Origin: Dermatophagoides farinae
Taxonomy: Eukaryota; Arthropoda; Arachnida; Sarcoptiformes; Pyroglyphidae
NCBI RefSeq assembly: GCF_024713945.1
Contig: NC_134685.1
Coordinates: 310,001-374,000 of the forward strand
DNA length: 64,000 nt
Direction of reading: 5' to 3'
The position numbers and the translations under genes were made by a program. The notes beneath the pieces are model-generated. The model had not been told where the DNA came from. It saw only the letters and a program-made list of their open reading frames with translations, and did no database searches. This document shows positions 52,473-64,000 of this stretch, in pieces. Within the stretch, counting starts at the first letter, position 1. Every line of letters begins with the position of its first letter.

Positions 52473-54251
52473 TCATGATGATGATTCTTTTGATGATTTA
52501 TTTTTTTCCAATACAAATGAACCGGTAGCGGCAGCCGCAGCAGCAGCTGCTGCCGCTGCTGCAGCAGCCATTGCAAATGATGATGGTGTAAATGGTTGTT
52601 GTTGTTGTTGTGATGAATTACCGGTTAATGGAATGGGTGATATTGTTGATGATTGTGATGATGATGGATTTGTTGATGCAGCGGCCAATGTTTTCAATGC
52701 TTGTAACCCGTGTAATTCATACATTTCTTGTAATAAATGGTTATAATTATTAGCTGCTTGTTGATTGAATAAACTATATGGATTGTTGAATAATGTTGAA
52801 CCTAATATGGGTGATGTTTGACGATGATTTAGTGTTGAATTTGTTGGCGGCGGTGGTGGTGGTTGTTGAGCAGCAATCGTTGGTGTTCGTTCAATCAATG
52901 ATAATGGTGATGATCTTGTTGAAGTTGACGTAGATAATGATGATGATGAGGTTGTTGAAGATGATGAGGTTGATAATCGATCAATATTGAATGATGCTGG
53001 AATAATTGGTTGATTCGAAGCATTAGCGGTTGGTGGTGGTAATAGATTTTTAAATAATGGATGATGTGTTGCATGATGTAGCGACGTGTTAGGAGGATGT
53101 GGATGAACAAAACCAGTTCGTAATGAATTCTGTTGATGATGATGAGCAGCAGCCGCAGCTGCAGCCATATTGTATGGATTACAGAACCAATTTGGTAATA
53201 TTGTATTTGAATGTGTGGCAGAAGCAGCAGCAGCGGCGGCGGAAGCAGAATTATGAAACATGGATGCCGGATGATGATGATGTGAATGTGGATGATGATG
53301 ATGAGGATGAAGAGGGTGATGTGGATGATGTCCATTGGCCGTAACAAATGGATATAAAGAATTAGCAGCGGCAGCTGCATTTGCTGCAACAACTGAACGA
53401 CGAAATGCTGCCGCTAAACGATTACGTGATGTCGATGTATTACGACGGCGAAGTTTTCCGGTTGTACCGCCAATAAAAACATCATCACTAGATGGATCCA
53501 ACATCCAATAATTTCCTTTACCAGGATCATCATAATGTCTTGGAACTTTTACGAAACATTTATTCAGGCTCAGATTATGACGTATAGAATTTTGCCATCC
53601 TTGTTTATTATCACGATAATATGGAAAATTTTTCATTATAAATTCATAAATACCATTCAATGTGAGACGTTTCTCTTTACTTTGTCTAATGGCCATCATG
53701 ATCAATGCATTATAACTGAATGGTGGTTTTTCATATTTTTTCTTCTTTTTTGAACTATGTTTTTGTTGTTGTTGTTGTTGGCCATTATCACCGGATGATT
53801 TTTTATTTTCATTTTTTCCATCATTCTCTTTCGATTTTTCTTCCGTCTCATCATCATTGTTTATTTTCTTTACATTTTTCTCCGATTGATTAACATCATT
53901 TGAATTTTTAGATTTTCGATCATCGTCATCATCATTGACATTGTTATCGATTTGTTCATCATCATCATCACCGTGTTTACTTTGTTTTTCTTCATCTTCA
54001 TTTTCTTTATCTCCATTATTATTGGTCATTTTAACCAATTCCATTGGTGGCGGTGATGATGATTGATTCTGATGATTTGATCCATTTGTTGTTTCATCAT
54101 CCTTATCATGGTTGTTACAATAATTTATTGGTGAACCATTTTTATCATGATGATGATGATCATTATCATTCGATGCAATTATACTGGATATTGAAAATGG
54201 ATTCGTGTGTTTTATGGTTTGTGTAGAAAATTTTTTTGGTGGAAGCATCAT
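52473..54251 (-). CDS. slp: Forkhead transcription factor, sloppy-paired / FoxG class
   Basis: Single exon, 592 residues, starting at the first real ATG (54251; the open frame extends a little further to a TTG). In other arthropods Slp/FoxG is a nuclear regulator of segmentation and anterior neural fate (family knowledge). Seen: an eh1-type Groucho-binding motif FSISSIIA near the N-terminus (54175-54198); an acidic Asn/Asp/Lys-rich stretch; then the forkhead domain at about 53448-53745 with [40 protein letters not shown] and [19 protein letters not shown]. This domain, including the wing sequence, is nearly identical to FoxG/Slp proteins. C-terminal to it are His-rich, Ala-rich and Ser-rich runs; the last alanine tract has 15 or so Ala. 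Intronless, as sloppy-paired genes often are. Large gene-poor flanks surround it. Whether it equals slp1 or slp2 cannot be said. Confidence 0.93.
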   Translation of the reverse strand: MMLPPKKFSTQTIKHTNPFSISSIIASNDNDHHHHDKNGSPINYCNNHDKDDETTNGSNHQNQSSSPPPMELVKMTNNNGDKENEDEEKQSKHGDDDDEQIDNNVNDDDDDRKSKNSNDVNQSEKNVKKINNDDETEEKSKENDGKNENKKSSGDNGQQQQQQKHSSKKKKKYEKPPFSYNALIMMAIRQSKEKRLTLNGIYEFIMKNFPYYRDNKQGWQNSIRHNLSLNKCFVKVPRHYDDPGKGNYWMLDPSSDDVFIGGTTGKLRRRNTSTSRNRLAAAFRRSVVAANAAAAANSLYPFVTANGHHPHHPLHPHHHHPHSHHHHPASMFHNSASAAAAAASATHSNTILPNWFCNPYNMAAAAAAAHHHQQNSLRTGFVHPHPPNTSLHHATHHPLFKNLLPPPTANASNQPIIPASFNIDRLSTSSSSTTSSSSLSTSTSTRSSPLSLIERTPTIAAQQPPPPPPTNSTLNHRQTSPILGSTLFNNPYSLFNQQAANNYNHLLQEMYELHGLQALKTLAAASTNPSSSQSSTISPIPLTGNSSQQQQQPFTPSSFAMAAAAAAAAAAAAAATGSFVLEKNKSSKESSS

Positions 54252-55653
54252 TGTTGTTGTTGATGATGATGATAAAAAATTTGTATGTGACAAATAGCCA
54301 AAATTCAGTGAATTTTATTTAAATTAAAGACACGAAATCACATTAATCACACACACACAATATTTATGATGATGATGATTCAAGCTGGAAAACGATTCGA
54401 TGAATGAATGAATCACTGAATTGTCAAGGAATCGAGGAAAAGAAAAATTTTTTTTTTAAAAAATACAACAACAAAAGTAGGTGGTAACCATTTGTTCGTT
54501 TTGATTGAATTTGATTTGATTTTCTCTCTATTTTTCAATATTGATTTTATTGTGTTTCACACACACACACCGATTTTATCGTTTTGATCTCTCTCTGTAT
54601 ATTTGTATGTGTGTTTATTTGGTGTGTATGTGAGAACCACCACACATATATATGGTAATATGTTGTTGTTGTTGTTGTTATCGTTGATAGTTATGATGAC
54701 AAGAAATGCTACAACAACTAACAACAACAACAACAACAAACGATGATGATGATGAAGCAGTATACAGTATAAAGAGCATATAAATGGTGTGGTATGTATG
54801 TTTTGAATATATACCATTTCTATGTGTTTAAATATTGATATACATTAATGTCAAACACAATCAATGAATGAATGAATGAATATCAAAACCAACATTTTTT
54901 TTCGACGATGATCATCATAGTTGTAGTGGTATGTTATTGTTGATGATTTTTAAAAATCAAAACTTATAGATGAGAAAAGTATTTTTCTCTGTGTGTGATG
55001 AAGACAACGAATTTTGGTTGGCTGATGGTTTTTTTTTCTCTCTCTCTCTCTCTATGTGTTTTATATTATGTTGTGTGTGTTCATTCATAACATTTATACA
55101 GCAAACATCCGCCGCCCATTACTATGAACGATAGCTACTATGAAAGGGTGGTGCTTATTTACTGTACTGTGCGATTCATTTTTTGTTTTTATTTATTGTT
55201 GTTGTTGTTGTTGTTTGACAAAAAAAAAACTATTTTTGTGTCTATTTTTGTGTATTTATTCACATATAGAGTGGGCAGTAACTTTGTTTTTGTATCATTC
55301 AACAACATGAATGAAAATAAATACAAAACATTAGACTGGCCAATAGGAAATGAATGAAAAAACGTAGAGAAAGATAGTGGAACAACCAAAGATTGTCGAT
55401 GTTGTTGTTGTTGTTGTTGTCGGTCATTTCAAATTTTGCAAATCAAAATGATTTGATCATTACAAATTATAAATATTTTTGTTTGTTTGTTTGTTTGTAT
55501 GTATGTATGTCTCTGTGTTTAGATTTTTTTTATATATATGTTGAAAGCGTTGATAATTACGCATATCAATACACAGTAATAATAATGATAAAATATATAA
55601 GTAGAAAGCTAGCGAACGAGAAAGAGAAAGATTTAAGATGTCAAACGATTTGT

Positions 55654-55687
<34 letters not shown>

Positions 55688-56036
55688 GTATCATATACTT
55701 GTATATACAAGAATGATAAATGATGGAAAATATGTTTCTTTTTTTTCGAAAAAAAAATTCATAATGATTATCAATGACAAATTTTTCCATTTTTTTTCTC
55801 TTTCTTGACATATTTGCCATGAATGTCTGTCTCAAACAAAACAAAAAAAAAATTAATCAGGAAGGGTTACATTGATCGATTATATGTTTTTTTTTCATTT
55901 TGATAATGAAATTATTGAAACGAATTTTTTTTTTCTTAATTAATTGAACTGTTTGTTGTTTGAAAATTGATTGAAATATATAAAACAATGCCATTTGTTT
56001 TGATTTTTTTGTTTTGTTTTAAAAATTGTTCTACCA
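54252..56036. other. Intergenic between forkhead gene and small membrane protein
   Basis: Upstream DNA of both the forkhead gene (minus) and the small membrane protein (plus). It consists of (CA)n, (GTT)n, (CT)n and (TTTG)n tracts; open frames are repeat translations. No gene or clear promoter element is visible except the TATA-like element at 55977-55985. Confidence 0.5.
55977..55985 (+). promoter_or_regulatory. Candidate TATA box of the small membrane-protein gene
   Basis: TATATAAAA lies 52 nt upstream of the ATG at 56037, so transcription would start near 56010 with a very short leader. This also places the out-of-frame ATG at 55988 upstream of the transcript start, so it would not interfere. 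Motif and spacing evidence only. Confidence 0.4.
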
Positions 56037-56570
56037 ATGTTTTCGATAAGAATTTTAATCGCCACTTTGGCTATGGTAATCATTATTGTTCATTCGAATG
56101 TTGATTATGCAATGAACACTACAACAACAACAACAACAACGAAAACATTGAAGATGATAAAGTTAATGTCAATTGAAGAAGATATTCTACAATCCTGTCT
56201 ACATCAATCGATGGCAATGATGGTAAATAAAACTGTGGATAATGAAAAACAACGTTGCCATTGTATTGGTATATTGATGCTTAAATGTATTGACAATATT
56301 TGTGCCAATAATGAAACATTACAACTTTATCTTAACATTTGTAATGAACCATATGATTATGGAAAAAAATTAAATTGTCAACCATTGCGAAATGAAACAT
56401 GGATAGATGAGCTGTCAACGAAATTTTGTCTTCATCGGTCAATACCTGATTCAAGTACATTGATGATAATAATTGTTATTTGTCTATTATCATCATTTGG
56501 ATGTTCATCATTGACTATTCTTTGTATTGCAAGTTGTGTTAAATTTCCAAAACGTATCAAATGGTGTTAA
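56037..56570 (+). CDS. Orphan cysteine-rich small membrane protein
   Basis: One uninterrupted frame of 177 residues; I do not recognise the family. The N-terminus MFSIRILIATLAMVIIIVHS is a clear signal peptide, followed by a Thr run and an ectodomain with eight cysteines (LQSCLHQ, RCHCIG, LKCIDN, ICANN, ICNEP, NCQPL, FCLHR) and several N-glycosylation sequons (NKT, NET). A second hydrophobic stretch near the C-terminus (STLMIIIVICLLSSFG onward) looks like a membrane anchor or a GPI-signal-like tail and is followed by the basic end PKRIKWC. A TATA-like element lies just upstream. The balanced cysteines and signal sequence support a real gene. Lack of introns is compatible with a small secretory or surface gene. 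Function unknown. Confidence 0.6.
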   Translation: MFSIRILIATLAMVIIIVHSNVDYAMNTTTTTTTTKTLKMIKLMSIEEDILQSCLHQSMAMMVNKTVDNEKQRCHCIGILMLKCIDNICANNETLQLYLNICNEPYDYGKKLNCQPLRNETWIDELSTKFCLHRSIPDSSTLMIIIVICLLSSFGCSSLTILCIASCVKFPKRIKWC

Positions 56571-57276
56571 ACACATATACACACCACATATAGAGTTTCC
56601 TGTTTATTTTTTTATTTTCACAATAATAACGATGTTTTTTTTTAATGTTCCAAAATGATGATTATGATCATCAATGGCAAATTTTTTTTCTCTGACATAT
56701 TTAAATCAAAATGGATTCATTCATTTGGTGTGACATCGCTTTCTTTTTGAATTATTGTCGGTGCATTTTTTTGCCGATATTTGTAAAACAACATCAACGA
56801 CAACAAGAACAAACGCCGCTTTTATTGAATCAATACATATCTGCCGCATCTTTTTTTCAATCATTTGCATTTGCGTTTGATGTTTACAAGCAAAACATAT
56901 AAAGCGGCATTTTTTTTCTCTCCAATCCATGATAAACAACAAATTTTTTTTTCTTGTATCTTTCGGTTCACACTTTGATGATGATGATGATATTGAAAAT
57001 TGAATTTGAATTTTGAAAGAAAATGAAAGGATTTTGTAATTTTTTTTTAAATTTGATTTGATTTTTTTTGTTTGTGTGTTTATAATAAATTATGAAATGT
57101 AAACATCACCGGCCGCATCCATGGATGCAAACGACGAATGGCAGCATTATGGATTTTAATAACTTTTTTTTTGTTATGTTTAAATTTTGCAACACACACA
57201 TATCATATGTAGCATCATGATATTGAATTTTCAAAATATGGATGGAACTGATGATGTTTTGAATCAAAACATTCAT

Positions 57277-57279
<3 letters not shown>

Positions 57280-57306
<27 letters not shown>
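57280..57306. repeat. (CA)13 microsatellite
   Basis: Perfect dinucleotide tract in the gene-poor region. Confidence 0.9.
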
Positions 57307-57311
<5 letters not shown>

Positions 57312-58702
57312 TTCTTATTTTGTTTGTTTGTTTGTTTGTTGCCAAAACATGATATTATTATTTACATCAAAATACAAACATTTGTATCATTTCATTTGAT
57401 TTTGTTGTACGACGACAAAATCCAGATGGAACAAAATCTTGGCTTTTTCTGTTGTTGTTGTTGTTGAACATTCATCCATATTTCTTGTAGATAGATGTTG
57501 TTGTTGTTGTTGGATTCAATTTGATTTTATCCTTATAATTTTCTGTGTGTCTGTATATGTAATTGCCATGCATTTTACATCTGCTATTTCGAGAGAGAAA
57601 AAAAAATTTTTTTGTTCTTGTAATTGATGATGATAATGGTGGTGATTATAAATGTTGATCATGATGATGATGATTGGATAATGACACATTTCAAATGATT
57701 TTTTTTTCTGCATTCTCCATTTGAATGAATTTTTTTTTTTTTTTTTTTGGTTGAGAAAACTATAACCAATAATTATCTCGATAAACTTTTGTATGTGCGT
57801 TTTTATCCGAATTCGTTTTTGTTTTTTTTTGTTCGTTATCGTTCCAGGAACATTATTTCGGGTACATCACCCTCTTTGCTTTAAACATTGGCAGTGGGTG
57901 TTTCGTTGTTGTCTTACATTCTACATTTCCATTTCCGAAAAATAAAACAATTCTTCACTACTACCAGCAGTGCATGGTGAACTCAAACAGCAGCAGATGT
58001 ACTCGATGATATGAATATATTTGATTGATTTACCCCCACCTCCTCCCCCCAATATTTGATTGATTCAAACAGATTTGAAACATGATTGTTTCACATTTAC
58101 ATTGTGAAAAAATAAACGACCCATTGGTAAATCATCAAATCACTGATTTGTTGCTGACAAATTGCAAATTGCACACATACACACAAAAAAAATGCAGCCA
58201 CCATTAGAATCACCAAGAGCAAAAAGTATCATCATCACTTTAACAACAACAACAACAACAACCAAACAGACCAAAATGAACCGAAAAAAATGAAATTTTT
58301 TTTTGATTGACATATCCCATAAGCTAGTCGCGAATCAACAACAACAAAAAAAAACACCCGAAATTCAAAAACCACACATCAGTCAACTAGCCATAATCAT
58401 TAGTGTGTGGTGGTGCTGGTGGTGGGTTCTGTATAACATCAAAAATCAACAACCAGTAACAAATGCTGATATTTTTTTTTCTAGAAGTGAAAATGATTCC
58501 ATCATCATCATCATCAGTATCAAAACAAGCAAGACAAGGGTCAAAAGACGTTAAACAGAAGCTAGCGAAACAAAAAATCAACTTGCTGCTGCTTGTTTTT
58601 TCTTTCCAATTTTATTCAATCAAAAATTGTGTAAATGCCAGATCCAACAACAAGAAAAAAAATGAAAAAAATGAAACATTTGTTAAATACCCTGTTCATG
58701 TA

Positions 58703-58724
58703 TTTTTTTTTTTTTTTTTTTTTT
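58703..58724. repeat. 22-nt T homopolymer
   Basis: One of the two longest homopolymers of the window. Length at such runs is often unreliable in assemblies. Confidence 0.9.
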
Positions 58725-61067
58725 GATGGTTCATTACATTTTTTTTCGTTAAATTTGGTTTTTGTTGTTGTTACTGGTGAAAACTTGCGCGGCAATAACC
58801 AAAATTTTCATTCAGGCTGTTATTTATTTGTTGGCCTGTCAAAAAAAAAAATTTTTTTTTTTTTGACAAACAACAAACATGGCAGACACACCCACCCACA
58901 CACACACACGCATACATGGTTTCTGCCAGCTAAACACTTTGGTTTCGAATAGATTCGGTTGTTTTTTCCTGTTTTTATTTATTTGTTTATCCAATCCCGT
59001 TTTTTATTGATTTGTGGTTCGATACACGTAGGATATATTCGATGTGATTCGATTCGGATTTTCATTTTTTTTTGTCAAGGTTTAATTTCATGTTTATATA
59101 TAGGTTTGTATATCATCATCAATATATTTTGGCAGCAAACAAAAAATAAATAAATAAAATTATCACCAACAAACAAACAAACAAACAAACGAATAACCCA
59201 TATGGCTAAAAAATGGTACCAATTTCAGTTACATGATGAAAAAATGTCATCAAAAAAAATTTTTTTTTTCGTCCTGTCATTTCATTCAATCAAACATCAA
59301 AGAAAATGAAATGGTGTGATTTTATTTTTTGACAAGTCAAATTCTTCAAGATTTTCTCTTTCTTTTTCAATTTCAATTTTTCTTCTGTGTGTGTGTGTGT
59401 GTCGAAAGGTGTTGTTTATCACACACACACACACATACACACCACTTTTTCAACAGATTTTCAAATTGTTCAGAAGCGGCAAACATTAAAAAAAAACATT
59501 CACAGCCAACAACAACAATATCAAACAATAGAGCGGCGGTCAAAAAGTCAAAAATGAAGAAATAAAATGAAAAAAAAAAATGTTAATGTGTCAGCAAAGA
59601 AATCTATTGTGATGAATGATATTGTGTGTGCGGTTGTATGTATTATGTTTTTCGATGAGAAAGCAAAAAAAAAACGCTAGCTTAGCCAGCTTGCGCGGCT
59701 AAACATTGATCTATGACGACACGATCCTATTGTTGTTTTTTTTTTGTTTTGTTTTGTTTGTTGTACGTGTTAAAACGTGTTTTTGTGTATAAATGTGTGT
59801 GTGTGTGTGGTGATTGTGTCCATCCATATATACATTTGTTACCGTTTTAATATTTTGCTTCCAAACAACTTCTTATAATTTGTTGCTGACAACTTAATTT
59901 CCAATGAAAAAAAAAAAAAAATTTTTTTTTGCCCTGCACTACTCTACTGCCCTATGTGTGATAGATTTTATTTTGTCCATTTGTTCCCCATATATATCTA
60001 AAGATAGATAAAGATACATTATTTGAGATTCAAACCAAAAAAAAAAAAAAAAATGATTGAATGAATGAAAACCTTTCTGCGGTTTCCGACACCGGTGTTT
60101 GTTGTTTGTTGTGTGTGTGTGATCATTTACCGAATCATTATTATTATAGTTGTCACCAGAGAGGGGGAAAAACCAATTTTCATGATCGGCTTTTTTTTTC
60201 TCTCATTGTTTGATTTCGATCTGTGTGATTTCATTTCATTTTTTTGTTGTTGTTGTTATTCGCTCTTTTTGTGGCTACCGAATTATTTCCACACAAGTCA
60301 CGCATACACACACACACAAATAGATCCAGAAAAAAATTTGCTTCATTGAATATAACATATGTATAGGTGTGTGTGTGTGTAAAACATCTTAATTTAAAGG
60401 TGTTGACACACTATTTATACCGATATTACGTTACTAATAGCCGATAATGTATTTAATGTGTGTGTGTGTGTGTGGTGTGATTTTTTTTCCTTTTGGATCA
60501 TTCAGGTATACAAGTGATGTCCAATGTTTTTCTTTTATGTTGTGCGGTTTTTTTTTTCTTTTTGGTTTTGTGGAAAACATTTTTCTCGGATATTCTCTTA
60601 TAGTTTTTGGCTATTTGTGTATGGAAACCTAGAGAGTGAATGAGATTGATTTTGTCAATTTTTTTTCTTTTGTTTTCTTTTTTTTGGTTTGTTCGGTTTT
60701 TTTTTGCTGTTGTTGTAGTTGTTGTTATTCTTTTTCTGGTTTTCATGATTTTTTTTTATTCTAATTCAAATTTATAATCCAAATTGATGGCTTTTAGTTG
60801 CCGTTTAATAAATACAAAACACACACACACACACATTAAATGTTGGCCTTTTTTTTCTTGGTTGTAAAATGTCTCTTTTTCACAGGGTCCTAGGACCATA
60901 CATCACACATCACACACACACACACACACACAATACCGATGATCCTGATGATGATGATCGTCATTCGGTTATTGTATTTATTCGTCGCCGTTGTTGTTGT
61001 AGTTTTTACACGGCTGGTCTTTATTTTCAGTGATTTTTTTTTCTGGATCGTGTCCTCATACAATATT

Positions 61068-61091
61068 CACACACACACACACACACACACC
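61068..61091. repeat. (CA)12 microsatellite
   Basis: Perfect dinucleotide tract in the gene-poor region. Confidence 0.9.
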
Positions 61092-62892
61092 AGCAAATGA
61101 TCAACTCTCTCTCCAACTAAATGATCCATCAAACAAACAAGAGAAACAAATTTCCAGATAATACAAATATAATAAACGGCAAATATAAATGAATGGTAAT
61201 GATGATGATGATGATGATGGTTTTAGTGAGTACTAACTACCACTAGTTCCAAATGATCATTTGTTCCACAATAATTTACACTTATTCATTTCGGTTATTT
61301 ATTAATAATAAACGGTTATGGTTGAGACACTATATTATAATAATAATAATCGTTGTTGTTTGAATAGAAAAAAAAATTTTTTGCTTTCTCTCGTTTGGAT
61401 TTGTTTTTGTTTTTGTTTTTTGTTTTTTTTTGATTCATTCATTGGATGTATCCATGTTATAGGTTCTATGGATAGCAGCAACAACAACAGCAGCATTATA
61501 TTCGATGAATGAATTGATTTTTTTTTCATTTTGTCAAATTTCAAGCTCATTATCATTCAATGATTATCAAATGGTTAATTAAGTAGTGGAAAAACAAAAC
61601 AAAACAAAAAAAGTTTTTTTTTCAATTCGAGACGCTCCCATGAAATTATTATTCATTTGGAAACAGAAAAAAAAATTTTTTCCATTTCAATCATCATCAT
61701 CATCATCATCATTATGGAATGTGTGAGCAAGCATAAAAATGTCCAATTCACTGGACAATCAGTTGTTTTATCATTGTCATTGTTGCTCTGGTGTCAAATT
61801 TTGGTCATTTCTTTTTTTTTCTGGTTATTTAGTCACTTGTATATATAGACATATGGTAGCCATATTTTTACCCTTATTTGTGATGATGATGATGACGATG
61901 ACATGTAATGTAATGATGACCATTATCATTATGATTATGACCACCATCACCACCACATAAAGGTCGACATTTGTGTCAAATGTTTGACATAAATGTTGTT
62001 TGTAAATTATCTGGCTTGTTTAGTGTGTGTGTGTGTCTATCATCAACGGCAAACGAATTTCTCTTGGTCATTATAATGAGACGAAGAGAGAGACAATCAT
62101 CATCATCATCATCGAATTGAATTGAATGAAAGTAAAATTTGGTCAAATCTCTGGTTTCACTTTTGTTTTTTTTTTTGTGTGTGTACCCACCACCACCATC
62201 ATCAATTGACTGTGGTAATTCGATTTATTTTTATAAAACTAAAGAAAAAAAAATGCCTTCGAAGTTCATTTATTGAATGTTTTTTTTTCGTTTGTTTGTT
62301 TGTTTTTTTTGTCCGATTTATACTGGATGATGAATTATTGATTAGTAATGAAAAATTCTTTTATTTCGATTGTTTCGATTGTTCATTCTGATTCATCTGG
62401 TTCATTTGGTTCACATGATTTGCTTGTTAGTAATCTAATATCTTCTATCTATCGAGGGAAAAAATACAAACAAACATGCAGTGTCCAGTGTCCAGTAATC
62501 CGAGAATATTCTGATATATTATTCTGATTATGGCTAATTACATGGTGGTGATTCAACAATTTTTTTTCTTCCTAGCCAAATAAAAAAAATTGATAAATAT
62601 CGAAATCAAAAAACGAAAAAAATTTTCGTGAGAATCAACCAATTGAACAACAGAACAAAAACAAGAAGCTAAACAACAACAAATTGACGATAAACAATAC
62701 ACACATGTACACATCAAAACAGACAAATCAAATTGAAAAAAAATAACCGATCCATATCTCTCTTTATCCAATATGATGATCATCATCATTGTTGTTGTTG
62801 TTGTTGTTGTTCTCTCAGCATGTGTGATCACTGATTTGAAAACAAAACAAAAAAAATTTCATCTTCATATACGAATGGATCCTGTCATAATC

Positions 62893-62914
62893 AAAAAAAA
62901 AAAAAAAAAAAAAA
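62893..62914. repeat. 22-nt A homopolymer
   Basis: Long A-run. No poly-A-tailed retroelement is recognisable next to it. Confidence 0.9.
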
Positions 62915-63421
62915 CACATGAAAACATTGCCAAAAAATTTCATCATCACATCATCCAATCGAATATTGATTTGGCCTGTCTAGTCTCTGGTTATAATCTC
63001 ATCATTATTGTTCATCTTCATCATCATTATCAATTTATTTTTGATTTTTTTTTCTTTTGCTTATGTGTATGTGGTTCACGTGTCCCGTTTTTTCAGGTTC
63101 TCTTGATTTACACTTGGCTTATTTTTACAACAATTCACTGTCGATGTGTGTGTGTGTGTATGTCAATTATTAATTCAAATTCATTGATAAATATAAATGA
63201 ATCACAATGAAATGCTGGAAAATGAACTAGATCACCCATTGTTTGTATGTGTGTGTGTGTGTCTGTGTGTGTCGATTGCTGCCTCTCTCTCTCTCTCTAA
63301 ATGTTAGATATGATCTCTATCTCTAGATTTTTAAATTGAATTCGATTCAATTGAATTTGATTGAAATGAATGAAACGAAACAAACAAAAATACAATCGAT
63401 TGATGTGTGTCTGTGTGTCTC

Positions 63422-63443
63422 TGTGTGTGTGTGTGTGTGTGTG
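63422..63443. repeat. (TG)11 microsatellite
   Basis: Perfect dinucleotide tract near the end of the window. Confidence 0.9.
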
Positions 63444-64000
63444 AAAAAAAGTCAGATCCTAATCAAAAATAATTAGATTGTACATACATAACCCTGGTGT
63501 TGTCGTTGTTGTTGTTGTTGTTGTTTGTATGTAGAAAACCAGGACAAAAGATTTCGAGATAGTGAGAGAGAAAAAATGGTACCAATCTCGTGTTGGCGGT
63601 CATCATCAATGGACTTTAGTTTATTTTTCCTTTTTTTACAAAACTAGATCAAGTGATTGATAATGATCCAGAAACACGCGCGCACACATCATTTCTGCGT
63701 GTATGCTAAAATCGTATCATTATTATTAATCAAATTACAATTAAGCATCAATTAAGAATTAATTGAATTCAATTCAATTTTCATCTATTTACCAATGGGA
63801 TCATTCAGTTATTCTTTGCTGGATCGATCATTATTATTATAACGAGAAATTTTTTTTCAAATTTTGAATCGTTTTTTTTTTTGGTTTGAATTCATTTGAA
63901 CGATAATGATGAAGAATTTCAGTGAAATGAAACATGTTTTCATTGAAATTTTGCCAATTTGATTCTAGTTAATTCACTGATACTGGTGATATGACAAAAA

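Larger units (their letters stand above)
56571..64000. other. Gene-poor, microsatellite-rich region (7.4 kb)
   Basis: I see no supported gene on either strand. It contains long homopolymers (19 T at about 57730-57748, 22 T at 58703-58724, 22 A at 62893-62914), (CA)n at 57280-57306, 60911-60932 and 61068-61091, (TG)n at 63422-63443, (CAAA)n at 59169-59191 and many (GTT)n and (ATC)n tracts. Open frames of 60-145 codons are translations of these repeats (poly-Phe, His, Ile, Val). It could be regulatory DNA for the neighbouring forkhead gene or a very long intron of a gene outside the window. Confidence 0.55.

Noticed and set aside
54252-54293. TTG-started extension of the forkhead open frame
   Set aside because: No ATG in the extension; the first ATG is at 54251 and the conserved eh1 motif is downstream of it.
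58848-58866. A-run followed by T-run giving a perfect palindrome (similar at 59907-59929)
   Set aside because: Homopolymer pairs are expected in this AT-rich DNA and carry no specific information.
59010-59030. GGTTCGATAC resembling a tRNA T-loop
   Set aside because: No matching acceptor, D-arm or anticodon stem could be folded around it.
62773-63210. 145-codon open frame near the right end
   Set aside because: Made of poly-Ile/Val/Lys/His from (ATC)n, (GTT)n and A-runs; no start context, domain or splice support.
1-64000. CRISPR arrays, prophage, integrated viral genes
   Set aside because: The window is eukaryotic with spliced genes. No regularly spaced unique-spacer repeats and no capsid, polymerase or integrase motifs were seen in the translated frames.

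Overview
This window is nuclear DNA of a small arthropod. Genes have introns with GT..AG borders, the DNA is very AT-rich, and there are long (CAN)n/(GAT)n/(CA)n low-complexity tracts inside and outside genes. Most introns are tiny (53-99 nt). Together with arthropod/animal gene families, this style fits an acariform (astigmatan, dust-mite-like) mite. The species call is an inference from style and cannot be proven here. There are no prokaryotic operons, CRISPR arrays, phage or rRNA, and no tRNA I can support.

Layout. (1) 2.9-13.6 kb, + strand: an 11-exon M13 metalloendopeptidase (neprilysin/ECE type), with one long 5.4 kb intron and a one-base frameshift at about 11571. (2) 15.2-15.8 kb, - strand: a small orphan membrane or secreted protein. 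(3) 16.7-33.2 kb: three chromatin genes in a row, RSF1 (-), UBR7 (+) and ARID4 (+). RSF1 and UBR7 are head-to-head, and a 162-bp pogo/Tigger-like MITE lies between UBR7 and ARID4. (4) 33.4-34.4 kb, - strand: a 12-cysteine secreted orphan whose 3' end converges on ARID4. (5) 35.3-39.6 kb, - strand: a bridge-like lipid-transfer protein of the UHRF1BP1/BLTP3 family, also with a one-base frameshift. (6) 40.7-41.8 kb, + strand: a TJAP1/BEGAIN-like coiled-coil protein, head-to-head with BLTP3. (7) 41.8-64 kb: a gene-poor stretch holding an intronless sloppy-paired/FoxG forkhead gene (-) and a small intronless cysteine-rich membrane protein (+), surrounded by about 10 kb on each side of repeat-rich DNA with no convincing genes.

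How genes relate. RSF1 (ISWI partner and histone chaperone), UBR7 (UBR box plus PHD, histone-linked) and ARID4 (Tudor, ARID and chromo-barrel; Sin3/HDAC-associated in other animals) form a local group of chromatin readers. Their adjacency is seen; co-regulation is only a suggestion. The empty flanks of the FoxG gene resemble the regulatory surroundings of a developmental regulator.

The most checkable observations are the pogo-like MITE with TA target duplication, the two isolated +1 frameshifts in otherwise intact conserved genes (most simply assembly or read errors), a near-perfect 20-bp hairpin at 50.56 kb, and the three orphan secreted or membrane proteins. I found no convincing new multi-gene system.
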